A stretch of DNA of 64,000 nt from Nostoc sphaeroides (GTDB lineage: Bacteria > Cyanobacteriota > Cyanobacteriia > Cyanobacteriales > Nostocaceae), in contig NZ_CP031941.1 in the NCBI RefSeq assembly GCF_003443655.1, positions 1,669,501 through 1,733,500 of the forward strand, written 5' to 3'. A model generated the notes under the pieces. The model was not told the DNA's origin and made no database searches. It saw only the letters and a list, made by a program, of their open reading frames with translations. Numbering within the stretch: the stretch's first letter is position 1; each line of letters starts with the position of its first letter. This document shows, piece by piece, positions 1 through 8,646 of the stretch. The translations under genes were made by a program, and so were the position numbers.

Positions 1-1121
1 AAGTTGTTCTAGATGGCGTATTTAACCATTCCAGCCGGGGTTTTTTCTTCTTCCACGACGTTTTAGAGAATGGGCCACATTCGCCTTGGGTAAATTGGTT
101 CAAAATTGAAGGCTGGCCCCTTTCAGCATACAATGGAGAATTACCTGCAAATTACGTGGGTTGGGCAGGAAATCGTGCTTTACCAGAATTTAACCACGAC
201 AACCCAGAAGTGCGGGAATATATTATGGAAATTGCCGAATATTGGATTAAATTCGGCATTGATGGTTGGCGATTAGATGTACCATTTGAAATAAAAACAC
301 CTGGATTTTGGCAGGAATTCCGCGATCGCGTCAAGGCAGTCAATCCCGAAGCTTACATTGTCGGCGAAGTGTGGGGAGATTCCCGCGAGTGGTTGGATGG
401 AACACAATTTGACGGCGTGATGAATTATCTATTTGCAGGGCCGACAATTGCCTTTGCAGCAGGCGATCGCGTAGTCTTAGAACAAGTCCAAAGCCGCGAC
501 TATCAACCCTACCCACCCTTATTTGCCACCGAGTACGCCACCAAAATTCAAGAAGTACTGCAACTTTACCCTTGGGAAATTCAGCTAACTCAACTGAATT
601 TGCTTGCAAGTCACGATACAGCCCGATTGATGACCATTGCAGGCGGTGATATAGGTAGTATAGAATTATCAACTTTACTGTTACTCACCTTTCCCGGTGC
701 GCCCAGCATTTACTATGGTGATGAAGTTGGTTTACCTGGTGCAATAGATCCAGACTCACGTCGTAGTTTTCCTTTAGAGAGTAACTGGAATCAAGAAATT
801 TTCAATACTCATCGTCAATTAATTGCCCTGCGCCACACATACCCAGCCTTGCGTACAGGTGATTACCAAGTTCTCCATGCTCAAGGACAAATTTATATCT
901 TTGCGCGAACTTTAGGGACAGAGGAATTAATAATTGCCGTCAACGCTGGCACAAGTTCGGCAACAGCCAATACAGATGTCGTCAGTTTGCGGACTCAACC
1001 CAACAAACTGTTATATGGAACTGCTGAAGTTGAGTGGAATAGTCAAGGAGAAACTCAGCAATTGTCATTGACTGTTCCTGCACGCAGTGGCTGCATTCTG
1101 GGAGTAGGGAGTAGGGAGTAG
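1..1121 (+). CDS. GH13 alpha-amylase family glycoside hydrolase, 5' end cut by window
   Basis: The frame is open from base 3 (VVLDGVFNHSSRG...), so the start lies upstream of the window. The conserved GH13 blocks are visible in order: DGVFNH (region I), LPEFN (region V), GWRLDVPFE with the Asp nucleophile (region II), IVGEVW with the Glu acid/base (region III) and ASHDTAR with the third Asp (region IV). A beta-rich C-terminal domain follows. The pattern resembles neopullulanase/cyclomaltodextrinase-type enzymes cutting alpha-1,4 (and 1,6) glucans, probably in glycogen or maltodextrin turnover; the exact specificity is inferred. The last residues (GVGSRE) and the stop codon are encoded by a heptamer repeat (GGGAGTA) that continues past the gene, so the native C-terminus may have been altered by repeat expansion. 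Confidence 0.9.
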   Translation, partial: VVLDGVFNHSSRGFFFFHDVLENGPHSPWVNWFKIEGWPLSAYNGELPANYVGWAGNRALPEFNHDNPEVREYIMEIAEYWIKFGIDGWRLDVPFEIKTPGFWQEFRDRVKAVNPEAYIVGEVWGDSREWLDGTQFDGVMNYLFAGPTIAFAAGDRVVLEQVQSRDYQPYPPLFATEYATKIQEVLQLYPWEIQLTQLNLLASHDTARLMTIAGGDIGSIELSTLLLLTFPGAPSIYYGDEVGLPGAIDPDSRRSFPLESNWNQEIFNTHRQLIALRHTYPALRTGDYQVLHAQGQIYIFARTLGTEELIIAVNAGTSSATANTDVVSLRTQPNKLLYGTAEVEWNSQGETQQLSLTVPARSGCILGVGSRE

Positions 1122-1124
1122 GGA

Positions 1125-1258
1125 CAATACGGTTCGGTTAAGGTTTTTTGATGAAAATTATAGATCACAAATCCGCGATAAATCGCCGTCAAGACGAAAG
1201 ACTGATTATTGTAGAGACGGCGATTCATCGCGTCTCTTGTCTTAACCGAACAGTATTG
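1125..1258. repeat. MITE-like element, type A (copy 1)
   Basis: A 134-bp segment bounded by CAATACGGTTCGGTTAAG and CTTAACCGAACAGTATTG, which are near-perfect inverted termini. The interior holds a further inverted pair around GACGGCGATT/ATCGCGTCT. Its reverse complement closely matches 25003-25136. It has no coding capacity. It is probably mobilised in trans by a transposase not in this window. Confidence 0.8.
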
Positions 1259-1310
1259 CGAGTGGGGAGTAGGGAGTGGGGAGTAGGGAGTGGGGAGTAG
1301 GGAGTGGGGG
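1259..1310. repeat. Heptamer short tandem repeats
   Basis: Run of GGGAGTA/GGGAGTG units, continuing the repeat that also encodes the end of the upstream GH13 gene. Heptamer repeats of this kind are typical of heterocystous cyanobacteria. Confidence 0.8.
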
Positions 1311-1384
1311 GACTCAAATCAGTGAACAGTTATCACAGACGATTTTCTTAACTGATAACTGATAACTGCCCAATGCCCAATCCC

Positions 1385-1804
1385 CTAACTCCCCGCAACC
1401 ATTGCAGGCATCAACACCGCATCAATAACGTGGATCACGCCATTGTCTGTCAAAATGTCTGTTTTGATGACATTGGCGTTATTTACCTTAAATTTCCCGT
1501 TGGCAGATTCAATAGCGACAATTGACCCTTCAAGCGTCTCTGCCTCATTAATCTGTACCAAATCATCAGACCGAACATCCCCACTAGCGATATGATATGC
1601 GACAATTTTCTGGAGCTTAGGGATATCTTGTAGTAGCGATTCTAAGGTTCCCTCTGGCAGATTGGCAAAGGCTTCGTCAGTTGGTGCAAATAATGTGAAA
1701 GAACCAGGACTTTTTAGAGTCTCTATGAAATTTGCAGCTTCAGCAGCCTTTACCAGCGTATTGAAGTTTCCCGCGTTGATAGCAGTTTCCACAAGGTCAG
1801 CCAT
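1385..1804 (-). CDS. Fasciclin (FAS1) domain protein
   Basis: A 139-aa protein that is essentially one FAS1 domain. The H1 box reads FTLFAPTDEAFANLP (about residues 37-51) and the H2-like segment NGVIHVIDAVLMP lies near the C-terminus. The N-terminus (MADLVETAINAGNFNTLVKA) has no signal peptide, unlike many secreted FAS1 proteins. FAS1 domains mediate adhesion or protein-protein contact; the partner here is unknown. It stands alone on the minus strand, divergent from rpoZ. The family call is secure; the role is not known. Confidence 0.9.
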   Translation of the reverse strand: MADLVETAINAGNFNTLVKAAEAANFIETLKSPGSFTLFAPTDEAFANLPEGTLESLLQDIPKLQKIVAYHIASGDVRSDDLVQINEAETLEGSIVAIESANGKFKVNNANVIKTDILTDNGVIHVIDAVLMPAMVAGS

Positions 1805-1961
1805 AAGGGTGTGTGACTTTAGTCAGATAGTATTATAAGTAACTTATATTGACTAGAAAGCTCTTAGCCTCTATCAACAGAGAGGTTGCTAGCGATTAAA
1901 TAGACAGTAGCAGATTTATCAGTACTGCTACACTGGGGAATGACCCCAAGAACCACTGATT

Positions 1962-2198
1962 ATGCTAAAGCGTTCTAAGTTCGAGACAACTCAATCTCAG
2001 ATTATGCACCGTTCTGAGGAGTTGATTAGTGCAGCCTCAAATCGTTACCGCATTACGGTTCAGGTGGCAAATCGTGCTAAACGTCGGCGTTATGAAGACT
2101 TTGAAAATAATGAAGATGCGATGATGAAGCCAGTACTAAGGGCAATTATCGAAATGTCCGATGAATTGACTCAGCCAGAAATTATTGGCGAACTATAA
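1962..2198 (+). CDS. rpoZ: DNA-directed RNA polymerase omega subunit
   Basis: A 78-aa protein of the usual length for cyanobacterial omega. It carries the omega core [20 protein letters not shown] (about residues 23-42), followed by the [16 protein letters not shown] stretch. Omega binds the beta-prime subunit and helps RNA polymerase assembly and sigma recruitment. The ATG at 1962 fits family length. The next gene begins 25 bp after its stop, so the two may be co-transcribed. Confidence 0.93.
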   Translation: MLKRSKFETTQSQIMHRSEELISAASNRYRITVQVANRAKRRRYEDFENNEDAMMKPVLRAIIEMSDELTQPEIIGEL

Positions 2199-2222
2199 AA
2201 AAAGGCTTGATAAGAAGGTAGG

Positions 2223-2828
2223 ATGAGCAAACATTTATCGTTCATTCAACCCCTACTCAAACCTTGGCAGACACTCACTGCTTTAATGGTAGTGGGTGTA
2301 ATTGCTTTAGGTTCAGGGGCGGACAAATCCATAAGAAATTTATTTAGTATCCAACCTGCATACTCTCAGAGAATCACACCTAGCGATGTTTGGCAAGAAG
2401 TATATCAGCAATTGCCAGATTTACCACGAGAAAATAAGTATATCAGCAAAGAAAATGGTCAAGTTGCCGAAAACAACACCTTAGTAAGTCGCCTGATTAC
2501 ATATCACATTTATACCAAAGGGCGGGCCCCAATTTATCGTTTAGATTGGAAGCTGACTTTAGCTGATTACCTGGGTGCGAACGAAATTATGTATGATACT
2601 ACCTATCCAGGCAATGAAACATTACGGGAAAATCCGATGGAAAGCGATCGCAAAGCCATCAAGAGTCTCACCCGCAGCCAACGAAATGCCCTAGTGCAAG
2701 TCTTAGTCAATATATTTAACCCAAGTTCCCAAAATACCCAATCTCCCAGCCCTAACACCACACCCAGCCCAACTACATCCACTCCCCCACAGCCACCCCA
2801 ACGAGGAGGTGCCGAACTACTCAGGTAA
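2223..2828 (+). CDS. Conserved hypothetical exported or membrane-anchored protein
   Basis: A 201-aa protein with one hydrophobic segment near the N-terminus (about residues 18-32, LTALMVVGVIALGSG), followed by an AYSQR-like stretch that could be a signal-peptidase site. The mature part (about 50-165) is soluble, and the tail (about 168-195) is low-complexity Pro/Ser/Thr/Gln. No known catalytic motif was recognised. A Shine-Dalgarno-like AAGGTAGG sits just before the ATG. It follows rpoZ by 25 bp. Probably a periplasmic protein of a cyanobacteria-restricted family; function unknown. Confidence 0.7.
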   Translation: MSKHLSFIQPLLKPWQTLTALMVVGVIALGSGADKSIRNLFSIQPAYSQRITPSDVWQEVYQQLPDLPRENKYISKENGQVAENNTLVSRLITYHIYTKGRAPIYRLDWKLTLADYLGANEIMYDTTYPGNETLRENPMESDRKAIKSLTRSQRNALVQVLVNIFNPSSQNTQSPSPNTTPSPTTSTPPQPPQRGGAELLR

Positions 2829-2891
2829 CGATAGAGTTATGAGTTATAAATCAATAACTCCTAACTCCTAACTCCTCACTCCTAACTAATT

Positions 2892-3257
2892 ATGGAACGC
2901 CTTCTAAAAACCGGATATGGCTGGCGTATAGGTTGGAACCCCGATGCACCTCAATTTAAAGGTTTAGTGGGTACAGATGATTGGGCAATAGAGTTAACCG
3001 AAGCCGAGTTGAATGATTTTTGCCGTTTACTAGCACAGCTAGCAGACACCATGAAACAACTCGCAACAGAATTAATGGAAGAGGAAAAAATTGCTTGTGA
3101 AGCCGAAAGCGATTTATTATGGATGGAGGTAGAAGGCTATGCTCATGCTTACAGTCTGCGCTTCATCTTGAATACAGGGCGATGTGTAGAAGGTAAATGG
3201 GATGCTTCTGCTGTTCCAGATTTGCTGCAAGCTACTGGGATACTTAAGGTTTTTTAA
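2892..3257 (+). CDS. DUF1818 family protein
   Basis: A 121-aa protein beginning MERLLKTGYGWRIGWNP and continuing with the WAIELTEAEL and LLWMEVEGYAHAYSLRFIL segments characteristic of the cyanobacterial DUF1818 family. It has no membrane segment or signal peptide. It is preceded by a short run of TAACTCC heptamer repeats (about 2850-2887) and followed by tRNA-Pro. Function is not established for the family. Recognition is by sequence feel, not a search. Confidence 0.75.
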   Translation: MERLLKTGYGWRIGWNPDAPQFKGLVGTDDWAIELTEAELNDFCRLLAQLADTMKQLATELMEEEKIACEAESDLLWMEVEGYAHAYSLRFILNTGRCVEGKWDASAVPDLLQATGILKVF

Positions 3258-3307
3258 ATTAGCCTCTTGCTTATCCTAAAATTTTGCTGTATCATAGTAA
3301 TTCTGAC

Positions 3308-3381
3308 CGGGGCGTAGCGCAGCTTGGTAGCGCGCCACTTTGGGGTAGTGGAGGTCGTGGGTTCGAATCCCGCCGCTCCGA
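3308..3381 (+). tRNA. tRNA-Pro (anticodon GGG)
   Basis: A full cloverleaf can be drawn: acceptor CGGGGCG pairs with CGCTCCG (one G-U), D-stem GCGC/GCGC, anticodon stem CCACT/AGTGG around loop TTGGGGT (anticodon GGG), T-stem GTGGG/CCCGC with loop TTCGAAT, discriminator A. CCA is not encoded. GGG reads the proline codons CCC and CCU. Confidence 0.93.
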
Positions 3382-3472
3382 TTGATGATAAGCCATACCT
3401 GCTAGTCTTTTCAAAAGATTGGCAGGTTTTTCAATCATGTCTGCGAAATGATACCAAATCCTTAGCACAAAA

Positions 3473-6400
3473 TCATTCCAAAGCTTCACTACAAATAATA
3501 ATCGGGATTGGCACAGACAGTGTAGGCAAACTATTATTATTCAGCCATTCGTGCATATTATGTTGACGGTAAATTTGCACCAATTGATTGAATAATTCCT
3601 GGCCGATGAAGCCATTACGTCGCAATATATTTAACTCTCGGTTGATTACTTGAGTTATGGAACTGCGAAACGCCTTTTCTAGAATATTGACTTGACCTTT
3701 TACTTCTTCCTCTGTAATTAATTTAAAAAATATTCTCAGTTCACGGAGAATATACCGTTGTCCTTGAGTCAAGCGCTGATTAAATTCTCGTTCTGCTTGG
3801 CGATGCTTCACCTCTTCTGCAAATTGACATTTAACACGCATCACAGCAGAGTTATGCTCTTTGCGAACTCTTAAGCTGGGAGTAGTAGAATCTGCTTTAA
3901 TTGCACCCAGAATGCGGGGGATATCCCTAGAAACTATATTTCCTTCATCGTCTAATAAAAACAACTGCTGATAGCCTTTAATTTCAGGTCGATTGGGGTC
4001 TGAAGCTTCACAAAAAACGTATGTCCCCTTCTGCTGCATAGAGAATTTAGCTGTACGAATACCATGCGGTAAATTAGCAATCCGTTCAAATTCACCTGAA
4101 TCTTCTTTTTGTAATTTTCTAAGAATTTCTTCAGCTTCATTTAAATCCAAGAAATCTTCTTCACTTTCTATATCCAAAAGGCTCAACTGTTTACCCTGTT
4201 GCTCATAAATAGCATACATAGCTTCTTCATTTAATTGTTCCGTAAGGTCAAGAATTGCAGCATCTTCACCAATAGAATCATGAATTTCTTGAATTCTGTT
4301 TTTGAGCTTTTGTTTCAACCCTAAATTTCGTTCAATGCCTAATTCAGGTAAAAAATTGTATCCATAAATTACATCTTTATCGCTACCAATTCTGTCAATT
4401 CGACCAAAACGCTGAATTAGTTTTACAGGGTTCCAATGCAAATCATAATTTATAATAAGGTCGCCATCTTGGAGGTTTAAACCTTCTGCTAATACATCGG
4501 TAGCAATGAGTGTATTAATTTCAGATTCACCCGGCTTAAACTTATATTCTTTATTGGCTTTAGGTGCAAATCTGCCAACTACACGAGTTTTATTCTTATT
4601 ACTTCCGCTATAAATAACATCAATATCATCTTGCTGACCTTGCGGGTTTAAGTTTTCGTGTAGATATTTAGCAGTATCAGCATATTGAGTAAAAATCAGC
4701 CGCTTTTTATCTTTGAGTATAAGTTTATCTAACCAATTTATCAAAGTCTGTAATTTGGCATCTTTATCAGGTGTAATTGGTTCAACTAACGCCTGAATCT
4801 TTTTGAGTAGGTTAATATCATGCTCAATATGCTGTTGTAATTTCTCTCCATTAAAATCCGCCAAGTCATATTTACCAGACACCTGGCGTAAAACATCCAT
4901 TAAATCTTGTTCTTCAGCTTGGTTATAATCTGCTGATAGTAATATTTGCGCTTCCTCTCCTGCGGGAATAAACCCTTGAGATAGTCCATTTAGAAACCTT
5001 TCATGGACTATCAATAATTTTTGAATAGTTTCTTGAAAGGCATAAACACTCGATTCAAAGCGCTTAAATAATAGCACCCGCATTAGTCCTCGCAGGTTAG
5101 CGCCAGCGCGTTGCAAAGTGTTATAAGGCTCTTGTTTTTGTTTGTCTTTTAAAACATAATTCCATAACCCATAACGAGCATAACTGAGTTCGTTGACTAG
5201 TGGTTTAGCCAGTTGACGCTTGCGAGATTTGCCTAAATATTGACGTAATTCCTGGTAAAGTCCTTGATAGGTGTCTTCGATGCTGTATTCAATGGTTTCT
5301 AGTTCTCGCTTGGGAAAAAATCGATGTTTACCACCGACAATTACGTAAGCGCGTCGGGTTCCGTCAAGGTATTCTCGAAAGTTAGATGAATCTACTACTT
5401 TTTGATGGGTTTGTGCATCAAAGCTGTAAAAACGTAAGATATGGTTGCGAGTACGACGAATGAGGATATGAGATAGTAACTCTGGTAATTTCTTTTCGCC
5501 CTTTTCCACTAACTGGAAGTATTGTTTTAAGTCGGGAGGGTCTATCGGTAAATCTGTTTTATCATCTTGATGGAATAGTTTTAGTTGGTAGTAGATATCC
5601 CAAGCGCTTTTATTGCGGGGAGTTGCTGTTAATAAGCAACAACGTTTACCTGTGGCTAAAAATGTTTCTACTACCTTATATCTTTGAGTAGTGTGATTTC
5701 GGAGATTATGGCTTTCGTCAATTAATACAAAATCTCTATCTTTATATTTAAAATCATCTAATAAAACTTTGAAGCCGCTTTCATCATCTTCTTTTAGCAT
5801 TCCCATTGATAGAACACGGGCATTTAGTTGATAGACTTCATTGTAACGTTCCCACATTTCTAGCAGTGGTGCAGGACAAATAATTAAAGGACGGGCGCGT
5901 TCTGTTTGTTCAAAACGTTTGACAATTGCAGCCCCAATAAAACTTTTACCTAACCCAACGACATCAGAGACGAAAGCGCCGCCATAATCTCGGATATTTT
6001 GCACAGCATTATTAACAGCGACTTTTTGAAAATCTGCTAATTGTTTAGTAATTTCGTCTTCTAAAATCAAGTCTTTTGGGGTGGTATCTTCCAATCTATC
6101 TTTGACTAAACTATAGAGAGTTTTCATGTAAATATCATAGGGGCGCACTGGAGAACCCGCCCAAGATTGTTTCATTTCGCGCATCAATGCTTCATTAAAA
6201 TCTTCCGCCTCGTTCCATAATTCTTCAAACCAGTTAGTTAATTCTGTATGATTATCGTTTCCGTGAATTATGACATTGAGTTCAGTATTATGGCTGATAC
6301 CAGAAAGGGTAAGATTAGATGAGCCAACTATAGCAATACCTTTTTCTGTACGTTCTAAGGCTCTACCTTTGCCGTCATAGATAGTACCATAGTCAAAAAT

Positions 6401-6847
6401 ATAGGCTTTAGCGTGTAAAGTTCCCTTGGTGTAAACTCGAACATGAAGCCGTTTTTCTTCAATCATCTGCACGAGATTTTTTACCAGTGTTTCGGCTTCA
6501 TCTGTTTGATCCATTAGTTCTATACTAGAACGGATATTGGCTGCTGTATCGTTAGCCATCCGTTTTTCTTCACTATGTTTAGGATATTTTTGAGCTTCAA
6601 CTTTATCTACAATTAATTCTAGTCGCCGATATCCTTGGGCGATTTGTTCGACGGTTTCGCGGTTGCTGGTGTTACCAATTAGTAGGCGTAGTTCTTTAAT
6701 GTTTGTGAGGCGTTGTGCAATGGCGGTGAAGCCAGAAAGGAAAAAGTAACCTACTGCAAAATGGGCTGCTGATGATGAGTCGAGAATGCAGTTGATTTGG
6801 TCTACTAATTTTTGATTGCGATTATCTATAATATCATGTATAGGCAT
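3473..6847 (-). CDS. PLD-domain SNF2-family helicase/nuclease (defence-type)
   Basis: An 1124-aa protein. The N-terminal part (about 1-230) is a phospholipase D-type nuclease module with HAKAYIFD (about 145) and GSSNL (about 175). A superfamily 2 SNF2-like helicase follows: Walker A VVGLGKS (about 296-302), DESH (about 377-380), TATP (about 407-410). In the C-lobe are LIFTQYADTAKYL, ATDVLAEGLNLQ and the motif VI arginines in QRFGRIDRIG. The last ~250 residues are an uncharacterised helical region. ATP-driven translocation coupled to PLD-type DNA cleavage is the natural reading. It is the last gene of a minus-strand block that starts with an adenine methyltransferase, suggesting a restriction-modification-like system; that pairing is inference. 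Confidence 0.85.
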   Translation of the reverse strand: MPIHDIIDNRNQKLVDQINCILDSSSAAHFAVGYFFLSGFTAIAQRLTNIKELRLLIGNTSNRETVEQIAQGYRRLELIVDKVEAQKYPKHSEEKRMANDTAANIRSSIELMDQTDEAETLVKNLVQMIEEKRLHVRVYTKGTLHAKAYIFDYGTIYDGKGRALERTEKGIAIVGSSNLTLSGISHNTELNVIIHGNDNHTELTNWFEELWNEAEDFNEALMREMKQSWAGSPVRPYDIYMKTLYSLVKDRLEDTTPKDLILEDEITKQLADFQKVAVNNAVQNIRDYGGAFVSDVVGLGKSFIGAAIVKRFEQTERARPLIICPAPLLEMWERYNEVYQLNARVLSMGMLKEDDESGFKVLLDDFKYKDRDFVLIDESHNLRNHTTQRYKVVETFLATGKRCCLLTATPRNKSAWDIYYQLKLFHQDDKTDLPIDPPDLKQYFQLVEKGEKKLPELLSHILIRRTRNHILRFYSFDAQTHQKVVDSSNFREYLDGTRRAYVIVGGKHRFFPKRELETIEYSIEDTYQGLYQELRQYLGKSRKRQLAKPLVNELSYARYGLWNYVLKDKQKQEPYNTLQRAGANLRGLMRVLLFKRFESSVYAFQETIQKLLIVHERFLNGLSQGFIPAGEEAQILLSADYNQAEEQDLMDVLRQVSGKYDLADFNGEKLQQHIEHDINLLKKIQALVEPITPDKDAKLQTLINWLDKLILKDKKRLIFTQYADTAKYLHENLNPQGQQDDIDVIYSGSNKNKTRVVGRFAPKANKEYKFKPGESEINTLIATDVLAEGLNLQDGDLIINYDLHWNPVKLIQRFGRIDRIGSDKDVIYGYNFLPELGIERNLGLKQKLKNRIQEIHDSIGEDAAILDLTEQLNEEAMYAIYEQQGKQLSLLDIESEEDFLDLNEAEEILRKLQKEDSGEFERIANLPHGIRTAKFSMQQKGTYVFCEASDPNRPEIKGYQQLFLLDDEGNIVSRDIPRILGAIKADSTTPSLRVRKEHNSAVMRVKCQFAEEVKHRQAEREFNQRLTQGQRYILRELRIFFKLITEEEVKGQVNILEKAFRSSITQVINRELNILRRNGFIGQELFNQLVQIYRQHNMHEWLNNNSLPTLSVPIPIIICSEALE

Positions 6848-6903
6848 AAGTTTTATAACTAGTAGTTGAATAAAATTATGAGCGATTCAGAACGTATAGA
6901 AAA

Positions 6904-6982
6904 ACCTCACCCTGTCCTATCGGACATCCCTCTCCTTAGTAAGGAGAGGAACAGGTTTTGCATAGCAAAATCAGGGTGAGGT
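6904..6982. repeat. Inverted repeat between helicase and PIN genes
   Basis: ACCTCACCCTG at the left end pairs with CAGGGTGAGGT at the right end, enclosing a second hairpin around CTCTCCTTAGTAAGGAGAG. It looks like a dispersed palindromic repeat and could also act as a terminator for the PIN gene. Confidence 0.7.
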
Positions 6983-7050
6983 ATCTCAGAGGCTGTGCGA
7001 TAAACCTTAAATTAGGACATAAAATTTATTTAACGCAGCATATCCACAGT

Positions 7051-7494
7051 TCAAGATGCTAAAACTTCGCTGAGGATAATAACTGGTAAACCTGGAACAT
7101 TACGAAAGCCTTTATCGTTGGTTATAAATTGGGTGCAATTAACAGATAAGGCTGTAGCTGCATGAATAGCATCGGGTGTTTTAAGATTGGTTCTAGCCCG
7201 GAGATTTGCAGCTTGTCTTAGGACAGGTTGGCTGATAGGAACTAGTTGCATATTTTCCGACAACAGCAGTTCTTCGTAAGCATTGAGTAAAAATGTATCA
7301 TTGTTTCTCAAAGGGAGAACTAAAGCTTCCATCAATATGAGTTCACTACTAATAATTTGAATTTCTCCTGTCTGAAACTTTAACCATAGCGGTTGCAGCA
7401 GTGAATAATATTCAGGGTTCCACTCTACGCTATAAATCAGTACTGGTGTGTCTATATAGATAACGCCAGAAGAGGGAAGTATTAGCTGTCCCAT
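7051..7494 (-). CDS. PIN-domain toxin, VapC-like
   Basis: A 147-aa protein with the four acidic PIN positions: YIDTPVLIYSVE (first Asp, residue about 15), ELILMEALV (Glu), TPDAIHAATA (Asp, about 110) and FITNDKGF (last Asp). PIN proteins are Mg-dependent ribonucleases; VapC toxins typically cut tRNA or rRNA. Its start overlaps the end of the small upstream gene by 13 bp, the usual arrangement of an antitoxin-toxin pair. It lies inside the block flanked by the methyltransferase and helicase genes. Confidence 0.85.
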   Translation of the reverse strand: MGQLILPSSGVIYIDTPVLIYSVEWNPEYYSLLQPLWLKFQTGEIQIISSELILMEALVLPLRNNDTFLLNAYEELLLSENMQLVPISQPVLRQAANLRARTNLKTPDAIHAATALSVNCTQFITNDKGFRNVPGLPVIILSEVLAS

Positions 7495-7721
7495 GAATTA
7501 CGTTCCTCTTGCAGCTGTCTATCTATTTCTTCAGCAGTTTTTGGTGTGCGTTTAGCGTGAACTTCTTCTATAATTTCTATTGCAGAACGCCGTTTGATTT
7601 TAGGCTTTTCTGGCAAAATCACAAATACATCAACGCTGTCACCAATCTCGGCTTCTGGAATTTCTATTTCTATTTTGTTTCCTGGTAAAACTTTAGTTGT
7701 GATGCGTAAAGCTGCTTGCAT
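7482..7721 (-). CDS. Putative antitoxin partner of the PIN toxin
   Basis: A 79-aa acidic/basic mixed protein (MQAALRITTKVLPGNKIEIE...). Its N-terminal half reads like a short beta-strand DNA-binding or SpoVT/AbrB-like segment, and its C-terminal half (TPKTAEEIDRQLQEERNSW) like the helical toxin-binding tail common in cyanobacterial VapB-type antitoxins. The assignment rests mainly on position: it overlaps the PIN gene by 13 bp and precedes it. The exact antitoxin class is uncertain. Confidence 0.65.
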   Translation of the reverse strand: MQAALRITTKVLPGNKIEIEIPEAEIGDSVDVFVILPEKPKIKRRSAIEIIEEVHAKRTPKTAEEIDRQLQEERNSWDS

Positions 7722-7734
7722 GATTTTTTCAACC

Positions 7735-8298
7735 TTATACAGTTAGGACATCTTCGTAAATATCTGCCATTGTTAGGGTTAACCCTATTGAGTTTAATTC
7801 TAGGTTATTACCTTTGCCTAATGTTTGCACTGACCAATTTCCTTGAGCATCCTGGTGATAAACTTCTACTTTGATTTCATCTTGAGAAACTAATACATAT
7901 TCTTGCAAGTTTTCTAATGTTCGGTAATTAAGAAGTTTTTCTCGTCTGTCTGTTATTTCTGTGCTTGCTGATAGCACTTCTATAATTAAGTTAGGACGGG
8001 TTTTAAAATATCTTTCATTGTCTTGAGGGTCGGAGGTAACTACTATGTCGGGATAGTAGAATATGTCAGCTTTTTTTGTCTGAACTTTGACTTTCATATC
8101 TGAAACAAAAGCACGACAAGAACTCCCGCGCAGGTGAGGACGTAATAAGGCGATGATGTTACCTGCTATGAGATTATGTTCTTCGCTAGCACCCGCCATT
8201 GCGAAGATTTGTCCACCGAGATATTCATGGCGAATTTCGCTAGATTCTTCGGCTTTGAGATATTCTTCAACGGTGAGGAAGTTTACAGAGGATTGCAT
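7735..8298 (-). CDS. Uma2 family (DUF820) putative endonuclease
   Basis: A 187-aa protein with the standard start MQSSVNFLTVEEYLKAEESSEIRHEYLGGQIFAMAG, then FYYPDIVV and RPNLIIEVLSASTEITDRREKLLNY, which carry the PD-(D/E)XK-like acidic and Lys residues of the family. Uma2 proteins are extremely common in Nostocales, often next to small TA genes, and their biological role is unresolved. It ends 13 bp before the antitoxin gene, so the three small genes may form one transcript. Confidence 0.88.
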   Translation of the reverse strand: MQSSVNFLTVEEYLKAEESSEIRHEYLGGQIFAMAGASEEHNLIAGNIIALLRPHLRGSSCRAFVSDMKVKVQTKKADIFYYPDIVVTSDPQDNERYFKTRPNLIIEVLSASTEITDRREKLLNYRTLENLQEYVLVSQDEIKVEVYHQDAQGNWSVQTLGKGNNLELNSIGLTLTMADIYEDVLTV

Positions 8299-8394
8299 GG
8301 TTTTTTATCTCACGCACAGGCGCAGGGAAGGAGTTGGAAATCAGGAGTTTTGGAATAAGTTAACTCTCAATCCTATTTTAATTAGAGCAATCCT

Positions 8395-8530
8395 AATATT
8401 GCGTAGATTTTGCCTAAAAAATAAAAATATGTAGGTTGGGTTGAGGAACGAAACCCAACATTTAGCCGGGTTTGTTGGGTTTCGCAAAGCCTCAACCCAA
8501 CCTACGAATATTCTTAACCGAGTAGTATTG
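8395..8530. repeat. MITE-like element, type B (copy 1)
   Basis: The interior is a long hairpin built from TGTAGGTTGGGTTGAGG and CCTCAACCCAACCTACG, around AACCCAACA/TGTTGGGTTT. The right end is CTTAACCGAGTAGTATTG, the same terminal motif as the type A and type C elements. It matches 20098-20234 in reverse orientation. It fills most of the gene-free stretch 8299-8646 between the Uma2 and methyltransferase genes. Confidence 0.8.
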
Positions 8531-8646
8531 AGAGTAATATTATCTAAGTTTTCAAAATTAACGAACCGCCAAGATGCCAAGAGCGCCAAGAAAAGAAAGA
8601 GAAGCTTTCACAAATGATTTAGGACTGCTATGTGAATTATAAATTA

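Noticed and set aside
3292..3566. ORFs of 65 and 80 aa over the tRNA-Pro gene
   Set aside because: They run through the tRNA cloverleaf on either strand and have no family resemblance.
8153..8589. ORFs of 60-93 aa around the Uma2 start and type B MITE
   Set aside because: Mostly antisense to Uma2 or composed of MITE sequence; the same peptide (NPTYIFLFF) recurs at 20142 because the MITE is repeated.
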